The notes: generated by a model not told the origin, from the letters alone. A stretch of DNA of 64,000 nt from Echinarachnius parma (GCA_037951105.1 JBAMJV010009067.1:50865-114864), one strand, 5' to 3'. Positions 10,710 to 22,299 are shown, counted from the first letter of the stretch. Made by a program: numbers and translations.

Positions 10710-12694
10710 CAGTGGCGTAGCGAGGGTCAAGTGATTAGGGGGCACAGCTGCGAGGGAGCGGAGCGACCAAGCCCGAGGGCGCGTAGCGCCCGAGGGGGGG
10801 GGGGGGGGGGGGGAGGGTGTGGGAGGGGGGTGTCCCCCCTCCCACGGTAGGGAGCTTTTGCAAATTTGTACTTGAAATAATGCAATTTGGTGCATACCTT
10901 GGAAGGAAATTTGATAATACTGAATTAAAGAAATCATTTCCCTCATGATAAAGTATACACACACAATCAAACCTACGTGTACACACACACCAGACTCAAA
11001 TACTCTCACGCCGTATGCTTGTCTACATTTATTTGCGGGAGGGTGTGGGAGGGGGTTCACCCCCTCCCAATTTTTTTTAAATTTTTGAAATTGGTGTTTA
11101 AAATATCACTGTAGAAGTATGGTCATTCCCAGCTAGCCACCTGACGTTGGGCCGATGTCGGAATTTGGTTGCCGGATGTCGGCATATCGCCGTTGGCTCG
11201 AGGTTAAAATGTCCGCCAGCCCAACATCGTCACGACGTCATTTTTGTGATATATTGGCATAACGTCATTTTCCGACAATGGCCCAACATCATCTCATGAC
11301 ATGATGTTGGGCCATTGTCGGAAAATGACCTTATGCCAATATATCACAAAAATGACGTCGTGACGATGTTGGGCTGGTGGACATTTTAACCACGAGCCAA
11401 CGGCGATATGCCGACATCCGGCAACCAAATTCCGACATCGGCCCAACGTCAGGTGGCTAGCTGGGTTATTGTCTTTATCATTGTCTTAATCATGGGTGTT
11501 AAATGGTATATAATAGTGAATCTACTCGTTACGTATTTTAAAATGGTAATAGCGAGGAAAGATTAAGCCCGTGAGATGGATCCACGTGATCCTGTATACT
11601 ATAGAGCCATCGATATAGTCTAGGGCATTGAGCTCCAATGGAACTAAGCAAAAGTGGAGGGGAGACATTGCGAGGAAGCGAAGCGACCGATTGGGGGAGG
11701 GTGTGGGAGGGGGTGTCCCCCTCCCACAGTAGGGAGCTTTCGTATTTTGGGGCCTGAAATTGTGCGATTTGGTGCACACCTGAGACAGAAATTTCACGTA
11801 ATATAAAGTATATATATTAAGTATGGAACCAAACATACTTAATGACAAAGGAGGAGGACAATCTCCTCCCCTTTCTAATGTGGGGGACATAATATTCCAA
11901 TTTTATTTGCATTCAGCGCATATGGACCGAATTTACTAAAAGATATATTATCTCAAATTATTTTATTTTCCGATGATAGTGTGCTATTAGACATGATAGA
12001 TGAGGGTCTAATAAATTTGGTATTATATCAGTATTTCAGAATATGCGCGCGAAGCGCGCGGCAAAAATTAAGATTTACAGTCCTTTTCAAACTAAAAAAA
12101 AACCCAGCTATGCTCGGGTCCCTTGAATTAGTTTCAGTAGGCCTATGCTCAACTGATGCAGATATCGACTCTGGAGAAGATGACTGGTGCTCCTTCAATC
12201 ATGATCATCAACAATATGCCTAGATTATGCATCATGAATTAATGGAACGGGTGCATTTGGGGTGAAGAAATTAGTAAAAGAAGTTTGTCTTTACCTAGAC
12301 ATTTAGGACTACGTAGTGCAGCTATGCGCCTTTATAGCCTGCATGAAGGCGTCAAAGTTATCTATAAAAGCGGGAGGCAGATTCAAGATCCTAAAAGGGC
12401 CCTTGGTATGATAAACGATTTACCATGCTAGGAAGTTTGTTAGGCCTATACGCGCTCTATGTCTTCTGAAATGCGGTGAGCGTCGATCCTCGCGCACGGG
12501 ACTGAAAATTTGCATAAGGCGCTATATTGGAAGGATTCTTCAAACTGATATAGGTGCGCTATTGCTAGTACTAGGGAACGACTGTTATGTTATTGGTTAT
12601 TATCGTTGATAATGATTATTATCACACATTAAATAAAACGTGATAATAATGAATGATATACATTGTAAACACATTTGGCTTCATGTCGGGTCGT

Positions 12695-12729
<35 letters not shown>

Positions 12730-12800
12730 CAAACGATTGGGGGGGGGGGGGGGGCACGTGCCCCCCCGTGCCCCCCCCCCCCCCCGTAGCTACGCCACTG
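10710..12800. mobile_element. Non-autonomous hAT-like element, 2.09 kb
   Basis: The ends CAGTGGCGTAGC (10710) and GCTACGCCACTG (12800) are inverted, and the 8-bp sequence CGTGGTTC stands on both sides (10702-10709 and 12801-12808). An 8-bp duplication and CAG-type ends fit hAT. The interior is composite: G/C homopolymers, two copies of a CCCTCCCAC-GTAGGGAGCTTT module (about 10830 and 11717) and a 338-bp palindrome. No transposase is visible. Confidence 0.8.
11128..11465. repeat. 338-bp near-perfect palindrome
   Basis: Arms of about 165 bp run from CCCAGCTAGCCACCTGACG to its complement ending at 11465, with an 8-base centre near 11297. Only scattered mismatches are seen. It is rich in GTTGGGCC / GGCCCAAC and GATGTCGG / CCGACATC. 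Probably a foldback transposon inside the hAT-like element. Confidence 0.92.
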
Positions 12801-12890
12801 CGTGGTTCAATGGAGCATACGCATCAGATTTAACTCTCCCCTCCCCTCCCCCTCCCCTCCCCCTTGTGCATACTTTGTAGATGTCCCCTT

Positions 12891-13171
12891 ACGCCATACA
12901 TTTCCAATGCGCATCTAACCTACTATATCCAGGCGCCGTGCGAAGGCCGTACTTCGTATGGCGCTGATCACAGTTAATGCGCATCATGTATTGTATAGAT
13001 TTCTAATTAACGGACCACGTAATTCATCCAGCTATAACCAATTGAATTGTTCAATTCAGTATAGTACGCTAGTTCATCGGCTGCCTTTTGGGAAGCATTG
13101 TATTTTTCAGATATCAACTAAGAAGTATAATTTGAAGCTTTCTTCTAACAACAACCGCTGACTCTCATACC
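12891..13171 (+). promoter_or_regulatory. Upstream module, right fragment, before orphan exon 1
   Basis: Contains ACGCCATACATTTCC, AATTGTTCAATTCAG, GTTCATCGGCTGC and TTCTAACAACAACCGCTG. These match, in order, the blocks before the exon-1 copies at 837, 13766 and 26159. Confidence 0.6.
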
Positions 13172-13196
13172 ATGAAGGGCCTCTTTGTGATAGCAG
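13172..13196 (+). other. Orphan coding exon 1 of the family
   Basis: ATGAAGGGCCTCTTTGTGAT is followed by AGCAG and the donor GTAAGC, encoding MKGLFVIA plus one base. The next family sequence downstream is another exon 1 at 13766, not an exon 2. It could be an alternative first exon for copy 2 or a leftover of a partial duplication. Start and donor are intact. Confidence 0.6.
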
Positions 13197-13477
13197 GTAA
13201 GCGTTTTTCATCAGAATTTTAGACAAATATAGTCGCATGTATTATAAAGCCTTTATATTTAATATCATGATATTATGTTTCTACATGGACGAAGGATAAT
13301 GAAAATATGATGAATAATGAAATGTTCACATTATCGAGAACATAATTTCTGGCAACCTAATTTCTCACACGTTTTGATGCATGAAAAGAAGAAAATGAAA
13401 ACAAATTCACATACTGAAACATAATAGGCTTATATTATAAAACAATTATTTTGGGTGGTTAATTTATGCCAATTAAC

Positions 13478-13765
13478 GGGGAAAACCCACCACTGCGTTA
13501 CTCACATTGATACCACATTCCGTTGTAAATAATAATGTTAAATACAACGCATACTCAAAGCGGATCATTTATTTATAACAGGCCACTCCAGCTATACACA
13601 GAGAATTGGGAGCCATACAACCATCCTGCTATAACCAATTGAACGGCTGTTTATGCTACTTCATCTTCTGTCTTTTGGGAACAAATACAAGCTTATATTC
13701 TACCGTTATCAATTGAGAGATACAATTTGAAGCATTATTCTAACAACAACCGCTGATCTGATAAC
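13478..13765 (+). promoter_or_regulatory. Upstream module of family copy 2
   Basis: GGGGAAAACCCACCACTGC lies about 288 bases before the ATG, the same distance as in copy 3 and close to that in copy 1. CATTCCGTTGTAAATAATA and AACAACCGCTGATCTGATAAC follow. Presumed promoter and 5' UTR, inferred from conservation only. Confidence 0.5.
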
Positions 13766-15723
13766 ATGAAGGGCCTGTTTGTGATAGCAGGTAAGAGCTT
13801 ATCGTCAGAATTTTAGTCAAAAATATTCGTATGTATTATCAAGCCTTTATATTTGATATCATGATAGCAATATTGTCTGACTCAAATAAACAACTCTCAG
13901 TGGGGTTTTCTTTTAATTATATGAATATGACTTCCTTACTAGCTTAAGGCCCAAAAATAATATTCTTATTGAAAAAAGGTAACATCTTTAGTATTCCATT
14001 CCATCAACAAGTTCACAAAAATATGTTTCCAGAAAGAAAAAAAAATAATTGGAAACGCATCACCATTATAAAGCATGCGTTCATGCGGTCTGAATTACGC
14101 AGACTGCTATGTGTGCGGTGAATTGCAATGTGTGCATAGCGAACGAATCGCCCGGGAAGCGTTTATTTTTTCCGTAACCCTAACGCGTCGGAATTGCCAA
14201 AAGCGTGCTGAAATCTAAGACTAGCTCGCGTGTGTTGATTTACACGCAAGCTATAGCTATTTTATCAATACAATCGTGGCTTCATACACCATGATGACTG
14301 TGAGTGTGATAGAATACGCCTAGATGAATGTTCCTAGTCTCATTGTCGTGGTCGTAGTCCGCATCGAGATCGGCCACTAATTAATGGTCACCCTTGCCCT
14401 TGGACTTGTCTATTTAGTTCGTGTATCGCAGAGCCGAAGATTTTGATCCATAATAGCAGCAGGGGCTAGTCTTGGCTTACCAGCGCGCTTTCACGAGTTT
14501 TTGAGGAAAACTGACGCGTTAGGGTTACGGAAAAGAATCTATTTTTTACATACGTGCGCGTTAATAGCATTGGCGCACTCGCAAATGGTTGGCCCGTATG
14601 GAAATAGCAGTGGTTCCGTAGGTGGTGGAAATTAATTGCTTTGTTTATGAATTACACAACCCTTTGCAAAATGTTAGGTATCTATTTGATATCACAAAAC
14701 GGTACCAAAACATATAATAATGTGTTGTTCTTTACCTCGTGGTCCCCTTTAATTGGCTTTTATACCAGGCCAGCGCTCATCATTATTCATCATCGTAATA
14801 CGATCATCATCATTCTATCATCACATCATCATACTATGATGATAGTATGATGATGTGACGGTGACGGTGACGGATGTGATGGTAAAAATGACGATGATTA
14901 ATTATCATGATAACGATGGAGGAGAAAAAATCTTATTGTGATTAGAAAGTTTGAAAAAATGAAATGATTTACGCGTATTTTCGAGTTTTGTTATGTTCAC
15001 TAGCAGTATTATGAGTATAACTTTAATTAATAGTATTATTTGTCCTTTAATTATCATGATTAATTTTATTATTATTATTTTCATTATTACTATTATTATT
15101 ACTTTTTGTTTTTATTTATATGACATTGTCATCTTGTTATATTACATGTGCTACAGATGTCCTGGTGTTGTTGCTGACGATGTCTCCGCAGCTGCAAGGA
15201 GCGTCAGTGACACCGACATCGCAGCAACAAAATGCAACCAGGGATGCTGATGACGTAGCAATCGGAGCTTTAATCATAGGTACAGTAAACAAAATTGATA
15301 TAGGTTTTACCGGTCAAATTTGGCAAATTAGCAGTCAAATTCGTTTTTAAATCATTCAAATTCCTAAGTTTACCTTAGAAATTACATGAATTTGCCCTTA
15401 CATGATTATATTTTCCTCTAAAATGACATGATATCTAGCCCATTCTTTACCAACTCTTTCTGCAACGGGGCCATTATCTTGCAGATTCCAATCGACATGA
15501 CGACATACCAACTGGCTCACCACCCGGCGCACCGACTCCGACGCCGCTGTTCCCATTCCACATACCGCCCTACGTGTACAAAGTCGTCCTGCCGTGCGTT
15601 GGGGTGCTGCTGCTGTGCTGCTGCTGTTGCTGCTGTTGCTTCAAACGCAGTTGCTGTATATATAATCACGGGCGTACCCATTCAACTGGGGGGACGATCT
15701 ATTCATCCATCCCCACCAGTTGA
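13766..15723 (+). CDS. Polycysteine-tail membrane protein, family copy 2 (3 exons)
   Basis: Exons 13766-13790, 15157-15279 and 15485-15723 with GT-AG phase-1 introns give 387 nt, 128 aa plus stop. Exon 1 encodes MKGLFVIA; exon 2 completes the signal peptide (VLVLLLTMSPQLQGAS) and adds a polar stretch with NAT. Exon 3 encodes SPPGAPTPTPLFPFHIPPYVY, a short membrane segment and eight consecutive cysteines, then FKRSCCIYN. From there the frame runs into an 87-bp MITE (15667-15753), which supplies HGRTHSTGGTIYSSIPTS and the stop. Without it the protein would end at IYN, as copy 1 ends ISN. Intron 1 holds a TTAA element with another element nested in it. Function unknown; probably a type I membrane protein. 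Confidence 0.7.
13948..14748. mobile_element. TTAA-flanked element, family 2 (AGGGGACCAC ends)
   Basis: TTAA stands at 13944-13947 and 14749-14752. Family copy 1 has the uninterrupted site TAGCTTAATTGGC near 1017. The right end reads GTGGTCCCCT; the left terminus is partly deleted compared with the complete relative at 49244-49673. The TTAA target suggests piggyBac-like mobilisation. Another element (14172-14530) is nested inside. Confidence 0.8.
14172..14530. mobile_element. Nested MITE with CCGTAACCCTAACGCGTC ends
   Basis: The 18-base end is exactly inverted at both sides. The relative at 49244-49673 lacks this segment (it reads across from CCCGGGCGAAT to AGATTC), so it is a later insertion into the TTAA element. 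The same nested copy lies at 26565-26923. Confidence 0.85.
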
Positions 15724-15753
15724 ATAGGTATTACGTAAGTCGCTACGCCCGTG
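15667..15753. mobile_element. 87-bp hAT-like MITE inside coding exon 3
   Basis: The ends CACGGGCGTA and TACGCCCGTG are inverted, with an internal ATTCAACTGG / CCAGTTGAAT pair. The flanks TATATAAT (15659-15666) and TATGTAAT (15754-15761) look like an 8-bp target duplication with one change. Copy 1 has the empty site (TATATCTAATTGA). The element provides the last 18 codons and stop of copy 2. Confidence 0.88.
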
Positions 15754-16157
15754 TATGTAATTGAGCATGCATGCTGAAATGATGAGATATTAAATGTTGC
15801 AAACCTTACTGTTGGCACGGTTGCTTACCGATGCAAAGAGTACCATGGTGATTATATCACATTCTTTGATAAGAAATGTTCAAATTTATGGGGTGTCTAA
15901 AGGGCGCCCTCTTCAATTAACGGCTGCTATACTAATACAAACAGCCTTCCTTTTTCTCTGTCATTCAAGCATAGTTGAATAGAATCTATTATTTTGTAAT
16001 GATAACGTACTAGTTTTAGCTAGCTACTAAAATGCAGTTTGAACAAAACTACACTATCCCTTTAATTGTTGATGTACTGAACGAGCCTTATTAACCGATG
16101 AAGTCGTAGAAAATTAAAAATAACAAAGACAAAGAGACATGGGGCTGAATAGTTTTA

Positions 16158-16667
16158 CAGGGTGGCCCAAAAAACGGAATGGGGTACTTGCCATGAACAT
16201 GATGATTTGGTTCACGGGATAGGGTATCTTTTACAACAACAAAATTATACCAAGAACAATAATTTTGGTCGAGTAGTTTTTGTTGAAACCATGTCAGGTT
16301 CCCATTTTTGTCAATTTTTACAAAATCAGTGCCTCATAAATCGCACTTCCTGCCCGTCATAAAATCGAACAACTATATCCCCTTCTCTCGGCACACAGCT
16401 GAATGCACACTAAAAATGGTACACGTATTGGTCGTTGTTCGATGCTATGACGGGCAGTAAGTGTGATTTATCAAGCACTGACTTGATAATAATTGACACA
16501 AATAGGAACCTGACATGGTCTCACTTAAGACATCCTAAATCAAAAACTACTCGATCAAAACTATTGTTCCTGGTATCATTTTTCCTTTGAAAAGATGGCC
16601 TATCGCGTGGACCATCATTTGTATTTATTATGGTAGGTACCCGGTTCCGTTTTGGGGGGCCACCCTG
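16158..16667. mobile_element. CAGGGTGGCC-type foldback MITE, copy 2
   Basis: The 510-bp element begins CAGGGTGGCCCAAAAAACGG and ends with a close inverted copy (CCGTTTTGGGGGGCCACCCTG). Its inner arms also pair, for example CATGTCAGGTTCC against GGAACCTGACATG. TA is present at both outer edges, fitting a Tc1/mariner-like element. Orthologous insertions lie at 2691-3508 and 28991-29500. Confidence 0.85.
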
Positions 16668-17580
16668 TATAGTGGTAAGCAAATGTCTTATTGCCAAATA
16701 TAGCTGTAACCATACAATGGCAATTAAAACAATTACATTGTGCGATACACAGGGTATATAATATAGAACGTTATTATGTCAGTAGAATCGGGTCACTGCC
16801 ATGCACATAGTTTTAGAATGTGGTATTTCTATATTTCTGGATGTTTTATATTGGCAAATGTAGCTGTAACTAATGGCAATAAATGGTACGTTATTGTAGT
16901 GCAATTGGGTCATGTCATGCACATAGTTTTTAGAATGTAGTATTGTCTACATTTCTGCATGTTTTATATTGCCAGCGTAGCTCATAAGCACTGGAAATAA
17001 AAACAAGGAGTTGCCTTTGTGTGCGGCACACAGGGTATATATCATTAAAGAACATAATAATTTCAGTGAAATCGGGTCACTGCCATGCACATAATTGTAG
17101 GTATAAAGCAGACTGTCGATGTGTGTTTTTAACTGTGTTTTTAATATGGTGTTTTTATATATCTTAAAATTTGTCAATTTCTACTTTCATCTGCTGTTCC
17201 TCTCTAGTTTATTTAGTTTGTTTATTCTATGTATAATATTTTGCCATGTAAATTGATATTATTTCAATGTGTCAGCCCGTGGAGGCAAAATAAAATACAT
17301 CTACCTACCTATCTGTTTATTTATTTATGGATGTTTTATATTGCCAGGTAAGTGTAGCTCATAACCAATGGCAATACAAACAAGGGATTTCCCAGTTGAT
17401 TGGGGGCTAAATAACCCCTTTTAAATTGTACACAGATATATAGTTTGTTGTAGTGGAAGTGGGTCATAGCGCCATGCACGTAGTTTCAGACTGTCAGTGG
17501 TTGTATTTTTTGTTCGTTTATGTTTTTATTTTGTTAAGTGAAAGTGGGTCAATTGCCAGACTGACCATTAAAACAAATTA
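16668..17580 (+). repeat. Degenerate 115-130-bp tandem repeat, block 2
   Basis: Same units as 3509-4495, in the same order relative to the family gene. Non-coding. Confidence 0.7.
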
Positions 17581-17632
17581 TTGGGAGGGGGGCTGGGGAC
17601 CTTGCCTTTTCACGCGGGGGCACAGTTAAGGG

Positions 17633-17852
17633 CCCGGTCACATATCACCGGATAGAGTAAACGGATAGTAAAATTTCAATCCGTTCTTATGCGTTTCTTG
17701 TCGGTTCCTTGTCAGGCGATGTACGTTCTTCTATCCGGCGGAATGTTTTGTGCATGAAGCACTGGAGACGACTTCAACACCGGATAATTTTATTTCGCAT
17801 TTTGTATTTTCGTCGAGCATCCGTTTACGCTATCCGGAGATATGTGACCGGG
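17633..17852. mobile_element. CCCGGTCACATATC inverted-repeat MITE, copy 2
   Basis: The ends CCCGGTCACATATC and GATATGTGACCGGG are nearly exact inverted repeats. This is the counterpart of 4500-4718. Confidence 0.85.
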
Positions 17853-18099
17853 TCTAAAATATGGAAATATATGTACCCTTTTCGGTGAGGTGGGATGGGG
17901 TTCGGGGGGTTACCGTAATTACCCCCACTCCCACCCATATTGTTAATCAAAAAATCTACTACATTTAAAAGAGTACTTGTCGTATTATTTTAAATTCCGG
18001 TTTTTAATTTATTTCTGCATTTTTCAATGTTGACAATAACAAAAACATTTTAGCAATAAAATAATACGTAATATAAGTATTAACTATAGGTATTCCCAT

Positions 18100-19240
18100 C
18101 CATCAATCGTCAATCGAATTCATACAATGATAACTTTAATTTCGTCCCGAGAAGTCTGGAAACTGCAATTGCTACTTTCGATTTAGTCATTTACCATTCT
18201 AATTGATCAATGGTCATTCAAATTAAAAATTGGCCCAATTCTAATTCGTAATTTTGCAATGGAATTCGTCCCGACTGGTTAAAAACTTACGATGTGAACT
18301 TCAAATTCGTCATTGATCATTCAATTTCAATACTTAGTCGTTCAAATTCGTCATGTATAGTCTGGTGCCCTGGTTCATATGTATTTCCCTATATTGTAGC
18401 TCATACAATTCATTTCAAAATTAATAACTTCAATAATAAGTGTTTCTAAAACGATAAACTGATCACAAAACAATTAATTTCTATAATACAATTTAAAAAA
18501 CGATAATTGACCAAAAGTTGAATCGATTGATTCATGCAATAAATTTGTGTAAGGAGACACATTCACATATCAAATGTTATTCAAAAACTGTTGAATAGAC
18601 GATAGACTCAAATTGTGTGAATTTCCAGGACACAAAACAAACATAGACATTGGGTTCAAATATACAAAGGATAATAATGAAAGAATTATGAAAACAAAGT
18701 ATCAAATACAGCTTTCCATATTCTTTGACGAATTTGAATGGGAAATAACGAAACTGAATGCACAATGACAAAATTGATCATCACATTGAACACCGGCAGG
18801 AGCGATCGGACGAAATTGAATAAGCTCTGACTAATGATCGGTATAGCGACGAATTTGATTGCGAAAGAACGAAATTGTGTGTGCAATGACGAAATCAAAC
18901 ATTACATTTGACCGGCGAAAGACTTTCCGGACGAAATTAAAATTAACAATTAATGAAATTGAATGACGATTGTTTGAAAATGGATAGGAAAACCTGTAAT
19001 ATAACGTTTTTATTATATTTATGATAAGAACTATCATTGTATAAATATTCTGAAGAATCTTTGTAAAATATAATCTTCATTAAATGAATTGGTTGATATA
19101 CCGTACTAGAAAGTAATGTGTGCTCTTAAGTTTCATTTGACATTGGAAATTTCCGTCGCCGTGTACGTCTTCTAATTTGAGCGTATATATCGACGATATG
19201 TGCGAAGTTTCAACAAAGAAGTGGGAGGACTCCCATCTCT
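18100..19240. repeat. GACGAAATT motif field, block 2, and flank
   Basis: Counterpart of 4985-6040 in the duplicated block. It has the same TTCGTC-rich left half and GACGAA-rich right half, and ends in AAGTGGGAGGACTCCC. No gene. Confidence 0.55.
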
Positions 19241-20400
19241 TTGGTTACGCGCTGAAGTCGGCGTCCACGAACATTAACACCCGCGAATATGCAATTTGAT
19301 TATTATTCACTTAATAATATCATTTGTATGAGGATCTTACGATCGGCTGATAATGTAAAAACCCGCGAATGTGTTTTGCGTCGCTCAGCGCGAAATCTTA
19401 ATCGCGCCAAAAAAAAAAAAAAGTTTACAGTTACATGAAAATATCAAACAATCATTTTGAGTAGTAAATTTATAAAAAATGCCAACCGTTGGGAAAAACC
19501 CACCACTACGTACATTATTGACAATTATTCCATATTCCGTTATATGTTAGTAAATACATCGCATACTTTATAACTATTATGATAGAAGCGCAAATCCATG
19601 CTACTCCAGCTATTGAATGTAATGTAGGCCTATATAATCTAGTTATTCTGCCTTTTGGAAACAAATAAAATCAATTTTTTTTCCTGTTACACATATCAAC
19701 TAATTTATCAGAAATCCAAATAAAAAATAAAAAATAAGAGATGCCCCTTCCCCCTCGAAGTATTAAGTATTCGTCTCACTGACTGGTAAAATAACATGCA
19801 TGTATCGGTCTGCACACATAGTCTATAAATTAAATGTTCCCATAGTTACGTACAGACGCCTCGTGTATGTTTGTCTTCAATACGTACACATTCATACATA
19901 AATGGACAAGGGTAATGAAAGTATGATGAATAATTTTCACATTCTGATATGTACATAATCATTTCTGGCAACCTAATTTTCGCACTTTTTGATAAAAAAG
20001 AAGAAGCAAAATGAATTCAAATGCACAAACTGAAAACCCTTCCACATTACATACAGTACATTAATAAGGGGTGGTTTTCAGCACTCATTAAACAAAAACA
20101 CAAAAAGGGTACCTTTTCAGGTGCACAAGTTTTCGCCTTTAAGAGGCATCAAGGGTAGGTTTTCAAAGCATAACGCCATTTGGGGTGTAAACTTAAAAAG
20201 GTGCAAGTGACAACCCCCCCCCCCCCCCCCCCGGAGGGGGCTGCCCGCTCTCCCTCAATGGTATTATTCATCTCACTGACTGCACGGTAAAACAAAAAAA
20301 CATGCATGTATCGGTCTGCAGACATAGCCTAGAAATACAATGTTGCCATAGTTACGTACTGACGCCTCGTGTTTGTCTTCGTACGTTCAGCTTCCTGCAT
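19241..20400. other. Duplicated flank with partial upstream modules
   Basis: Contains GGGAAAAACCCACCACTACG near 19492 and GCATGTATCGGTCTGCA near 19798 and 20304, words of the family's upstream block but without an exon 1. A C run at about 20214-20232 matches the one at 180-195. The empty TTAA site 20061-20064 corresponds to the filled site at 32905-33465. Confidence 0.5.
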
Positions 20401-20675
20401 AGACTAGTTTCGAGTCCCTCTAACGCATGCTAAACTCCTACCACCCACAATATATAGCGCAGCCACTAACGAGAGAAATCTGCACAACGCGAGAGAGGTC
20501 TGGCTAACATCAGTAAATCGATGCGGACGCAGATCGATGATGTTATGCAGATCACTGCTGGTGTGCAGATCTCTCTCGTTGGCGGCGCTTTCGAGGGTCT
20601 AGATTATGCAGATCACTGCTGGTGTGCAGATCCCTCTCGTTGGCGGCGCTTTCGAGGGTCTAGATTATAGACTAC
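20401..20675. mobile_element. 275-bp insertion with 10-bp flanking repeat
   Basis: CTTCCTGCAT occurs immediately before (20391-20400) and after (20676-20685). Copy 1's flank near 345 has it once, with no insertion. The inside has GAGAGAAATCTGCAC against GTGTGCAGATCTCTCTC, and a 61-bp tandem doubling at about 20543-20665 that is single in the duplicate. Class uncertain. Confidence 0.65.
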
Positions 20676-20866
20676 TTCCTGCATGAATGGAGGAAGGATA
20701 ATGAAAGTATGATGAATAATGATCATCATTTCTGGCAACCTAATTTTCTCACACGTTTGAATGGAAAGGAGCAAATGAAAACAAATTCACATACCGAAAA
20801 CACTTTCACATTATAAAACAATCATTTCAGGTGGTTAATTTGTGCATATTAATGGAAGAAACGCGG

Positions 20867-21145
20867 GGAAAACCCACTACTACTGCACATTGATATAGCA
20901 TGCCAGTTGTCAATTACAACGCCATATACATTTCCAAAGCGCATCATAGACATTATAATTAACAAACCAAGTATTTCATCCAGCTATAACCAATTGAATT
21001 GTTTAGTGCGCTTATTCATCGTCTGCATTTTGGGAATAAATACAGCCTTTTATTTTCCAGATATCAACAAAAAAATACAATTTGAAGCTTTCTTCTAACA
21101 ACAACCGCTGATCTGATACCGTGAAGGGCCTCCTTGTAATGGCAG
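20867..21145 (+). pseudogene. Upstream module and exon 1 with lost start codon
   Basis: GGGGAAAACCCACTACTAC begins the block. At 21121 the coding exon reads GTGAAGGGCCTCCTTGTAAT then GGCAG and donor GTAAGC. The ATG has become GTG; the rest of the exon and the splice donor remain. There is no exon 2 before the next exon 1 (26159). Confidence 0.65.
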
Positions 21146-21322
21146 GTAAGCGTTTTCATCAGAATGTTAGACAAATATAGTCGTATGTATTATCAAGCCA
21201 TTATATTTAATATCATGATATTATGTTTCTACATGAATGGACGAAGGCTAATGAAAGTATTATGAATAATGAAGTGTTCACATTTTCGAGAACATAATTT
21301 CTGGAAACCTAATTTTCTCACA

Positions 21323-21760
21323 AGTAAAATATATTTTACCATAAAAATTATAGTATTACAAATTTGTATTCTATTTGAATTACCCGACAGTCCAACAAAT
21401 ATATTTCGCCAATATAAGTCCTTCAATTCATCTAACTCATAACGTTGTATCAAAGCTTGCCATATCAATTTTACATTTAAACAAAACCAAAATATATGTG
21501 AATATGTTTCCCTTTCCTGTTTACAGTACGAACATAAATTATCTTCAACATATCCAAATCTAAACAAATGTTCTTTAGTATAAATTGCCCCATGCAGTAA
21601 GTTAAATTGAAACTCTCTCTGCCTCCCTATCATTAATGTTATTCGTGGTCTAAAAAAACATTCACTTAGTTCTTTATCTGTATAATTATAATTATTTTGT
21701 CCATCCCTTCTTTGTAAATCATATGACTTTTGCAATTCTCAAATAAAATAATCATATATT
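21323..21760 (-). pseudogene. LINE reverse-transcriptase C-terminal fragment (L1/Tx1-like)
   Basis: The minus-strand frame from about 21735 gives FQFNLLHGAIYTKEHLFRFG, then a C-x2-C...H-x4-C knuckle (CSYCKQERETYSHIFWFC), then KLIWQAL. This is the zinc-knuckle region downstream of the polymerase in L1/Tx1-like non-LTR retrotransposons. The frame is open to the junction at about 21322, where family flank sequence resumes, so the fragment lacks both its 5' part and its 3' UTR. Clade assignment is from pattern only. Confidence 0.7.
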
Positions 21761-21879
21761 TTTCTTGATGGTAGGCTACATCCTTAAAGCTTAATGGTTT
21801 TTTTCCAAAATATGTAAGTTTATATTATCATTGTAAGTTTATATTATAATATAATTACACACAGTGACACACACACACA

Positions 21880-22250
21880 CGCACACACTTGTTTAGTGCG
21901 ATTTGCATCGCGATCAGAATTTCTTTGCAGAAGTTATTTGCGCCCATTCACACACAGAAAAAAATCGCGCTAGCTCAGACCGCATGCATGCAGAACACCT
22001 AGTATGACCAAAATACTTTGCATGATGTGATATATAATCACGATCTTTTTATTTTTATTTTGACCATTCACACGCAGAACTTAGCGATTTGCATCGCGAT
22101 CCTCATCGCGATTATTTTCGAAGTTTGTATTTCCACACGGCAAAAAAATTCGAAATTTGGATTGCGATGCACAATTCTAAGTTTGGATCGCGATGCAAAT
22201 TTCGAAATTTGCATCGCGATTTTTTGCGCCTGTGTGAACGGGACTAATGA
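21880..22250. repeat. TTTGCATCGCGA-rich element
   Basis: GATTTGCATCGCGAT and its complement ATCGCGATGCAAAT recur near 21900, 22087, 22163 and 22190-22220 in both orientations, within a segment bounded by CATTCACAC / GTGTGAACG words. Probably a decayed inverted-repeat MITE. Confidence 0.6.
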
Positions 22251-22295
22251 CACACACACACACACACATGCGCTCACACACCCACACACACATAC
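22240..22295. repeat. CA microsatellite
   Basis: Runs of CA with CG and TG interruptions. Smaller CA tracts lie at about 21860 and 22590. The ORFs crossing them are low-complexity shadows. Confidence 0.9.
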
Positions 22296-22299
22296 TTAC

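Larger units (their letters stand above)
10641..12890. mobile_element. Harbinger-like element enclosing a hAT-like element
   Basis: The ends GGGGCCATCTACAAAGTA (from about 10642) and TACTTTGTAGATGTCCCC (to about 12888) are inverted repeats flanked by TTA on both sides, the 3-bp target typical of PIF/Harbinger. It interrupts the upstream module of the exon-1 copy at 13172. Almost all its length is the nested element at 10710-12800. No transposase ORF. Confidence 0.65.
13286..20935 (+). repeat. Segmental duplication, left copy (7.65 kb)
   Basis: Collinear with 25679-34736. Spacing is constant at +12393 bp up to the insertion in exon 2 and +12833 after it, with only scattered substitutions by eye. 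It starts at TGGACGAAGG and ends at CCATATACATTTCC. It carries family copy 2, several MITEs and the 3' flank. It lacks three insertions found in the right copy. Confidence 0.93.

Noticed and set aside
18577-19037. Minus-strand ORFs repeated at 31409-31869
   Set aside because: They recur only because the block is duplicated and are embedded in the GACGAAATT motif field; in the older copy (5756-5998) the frame is not preserved as one protein.
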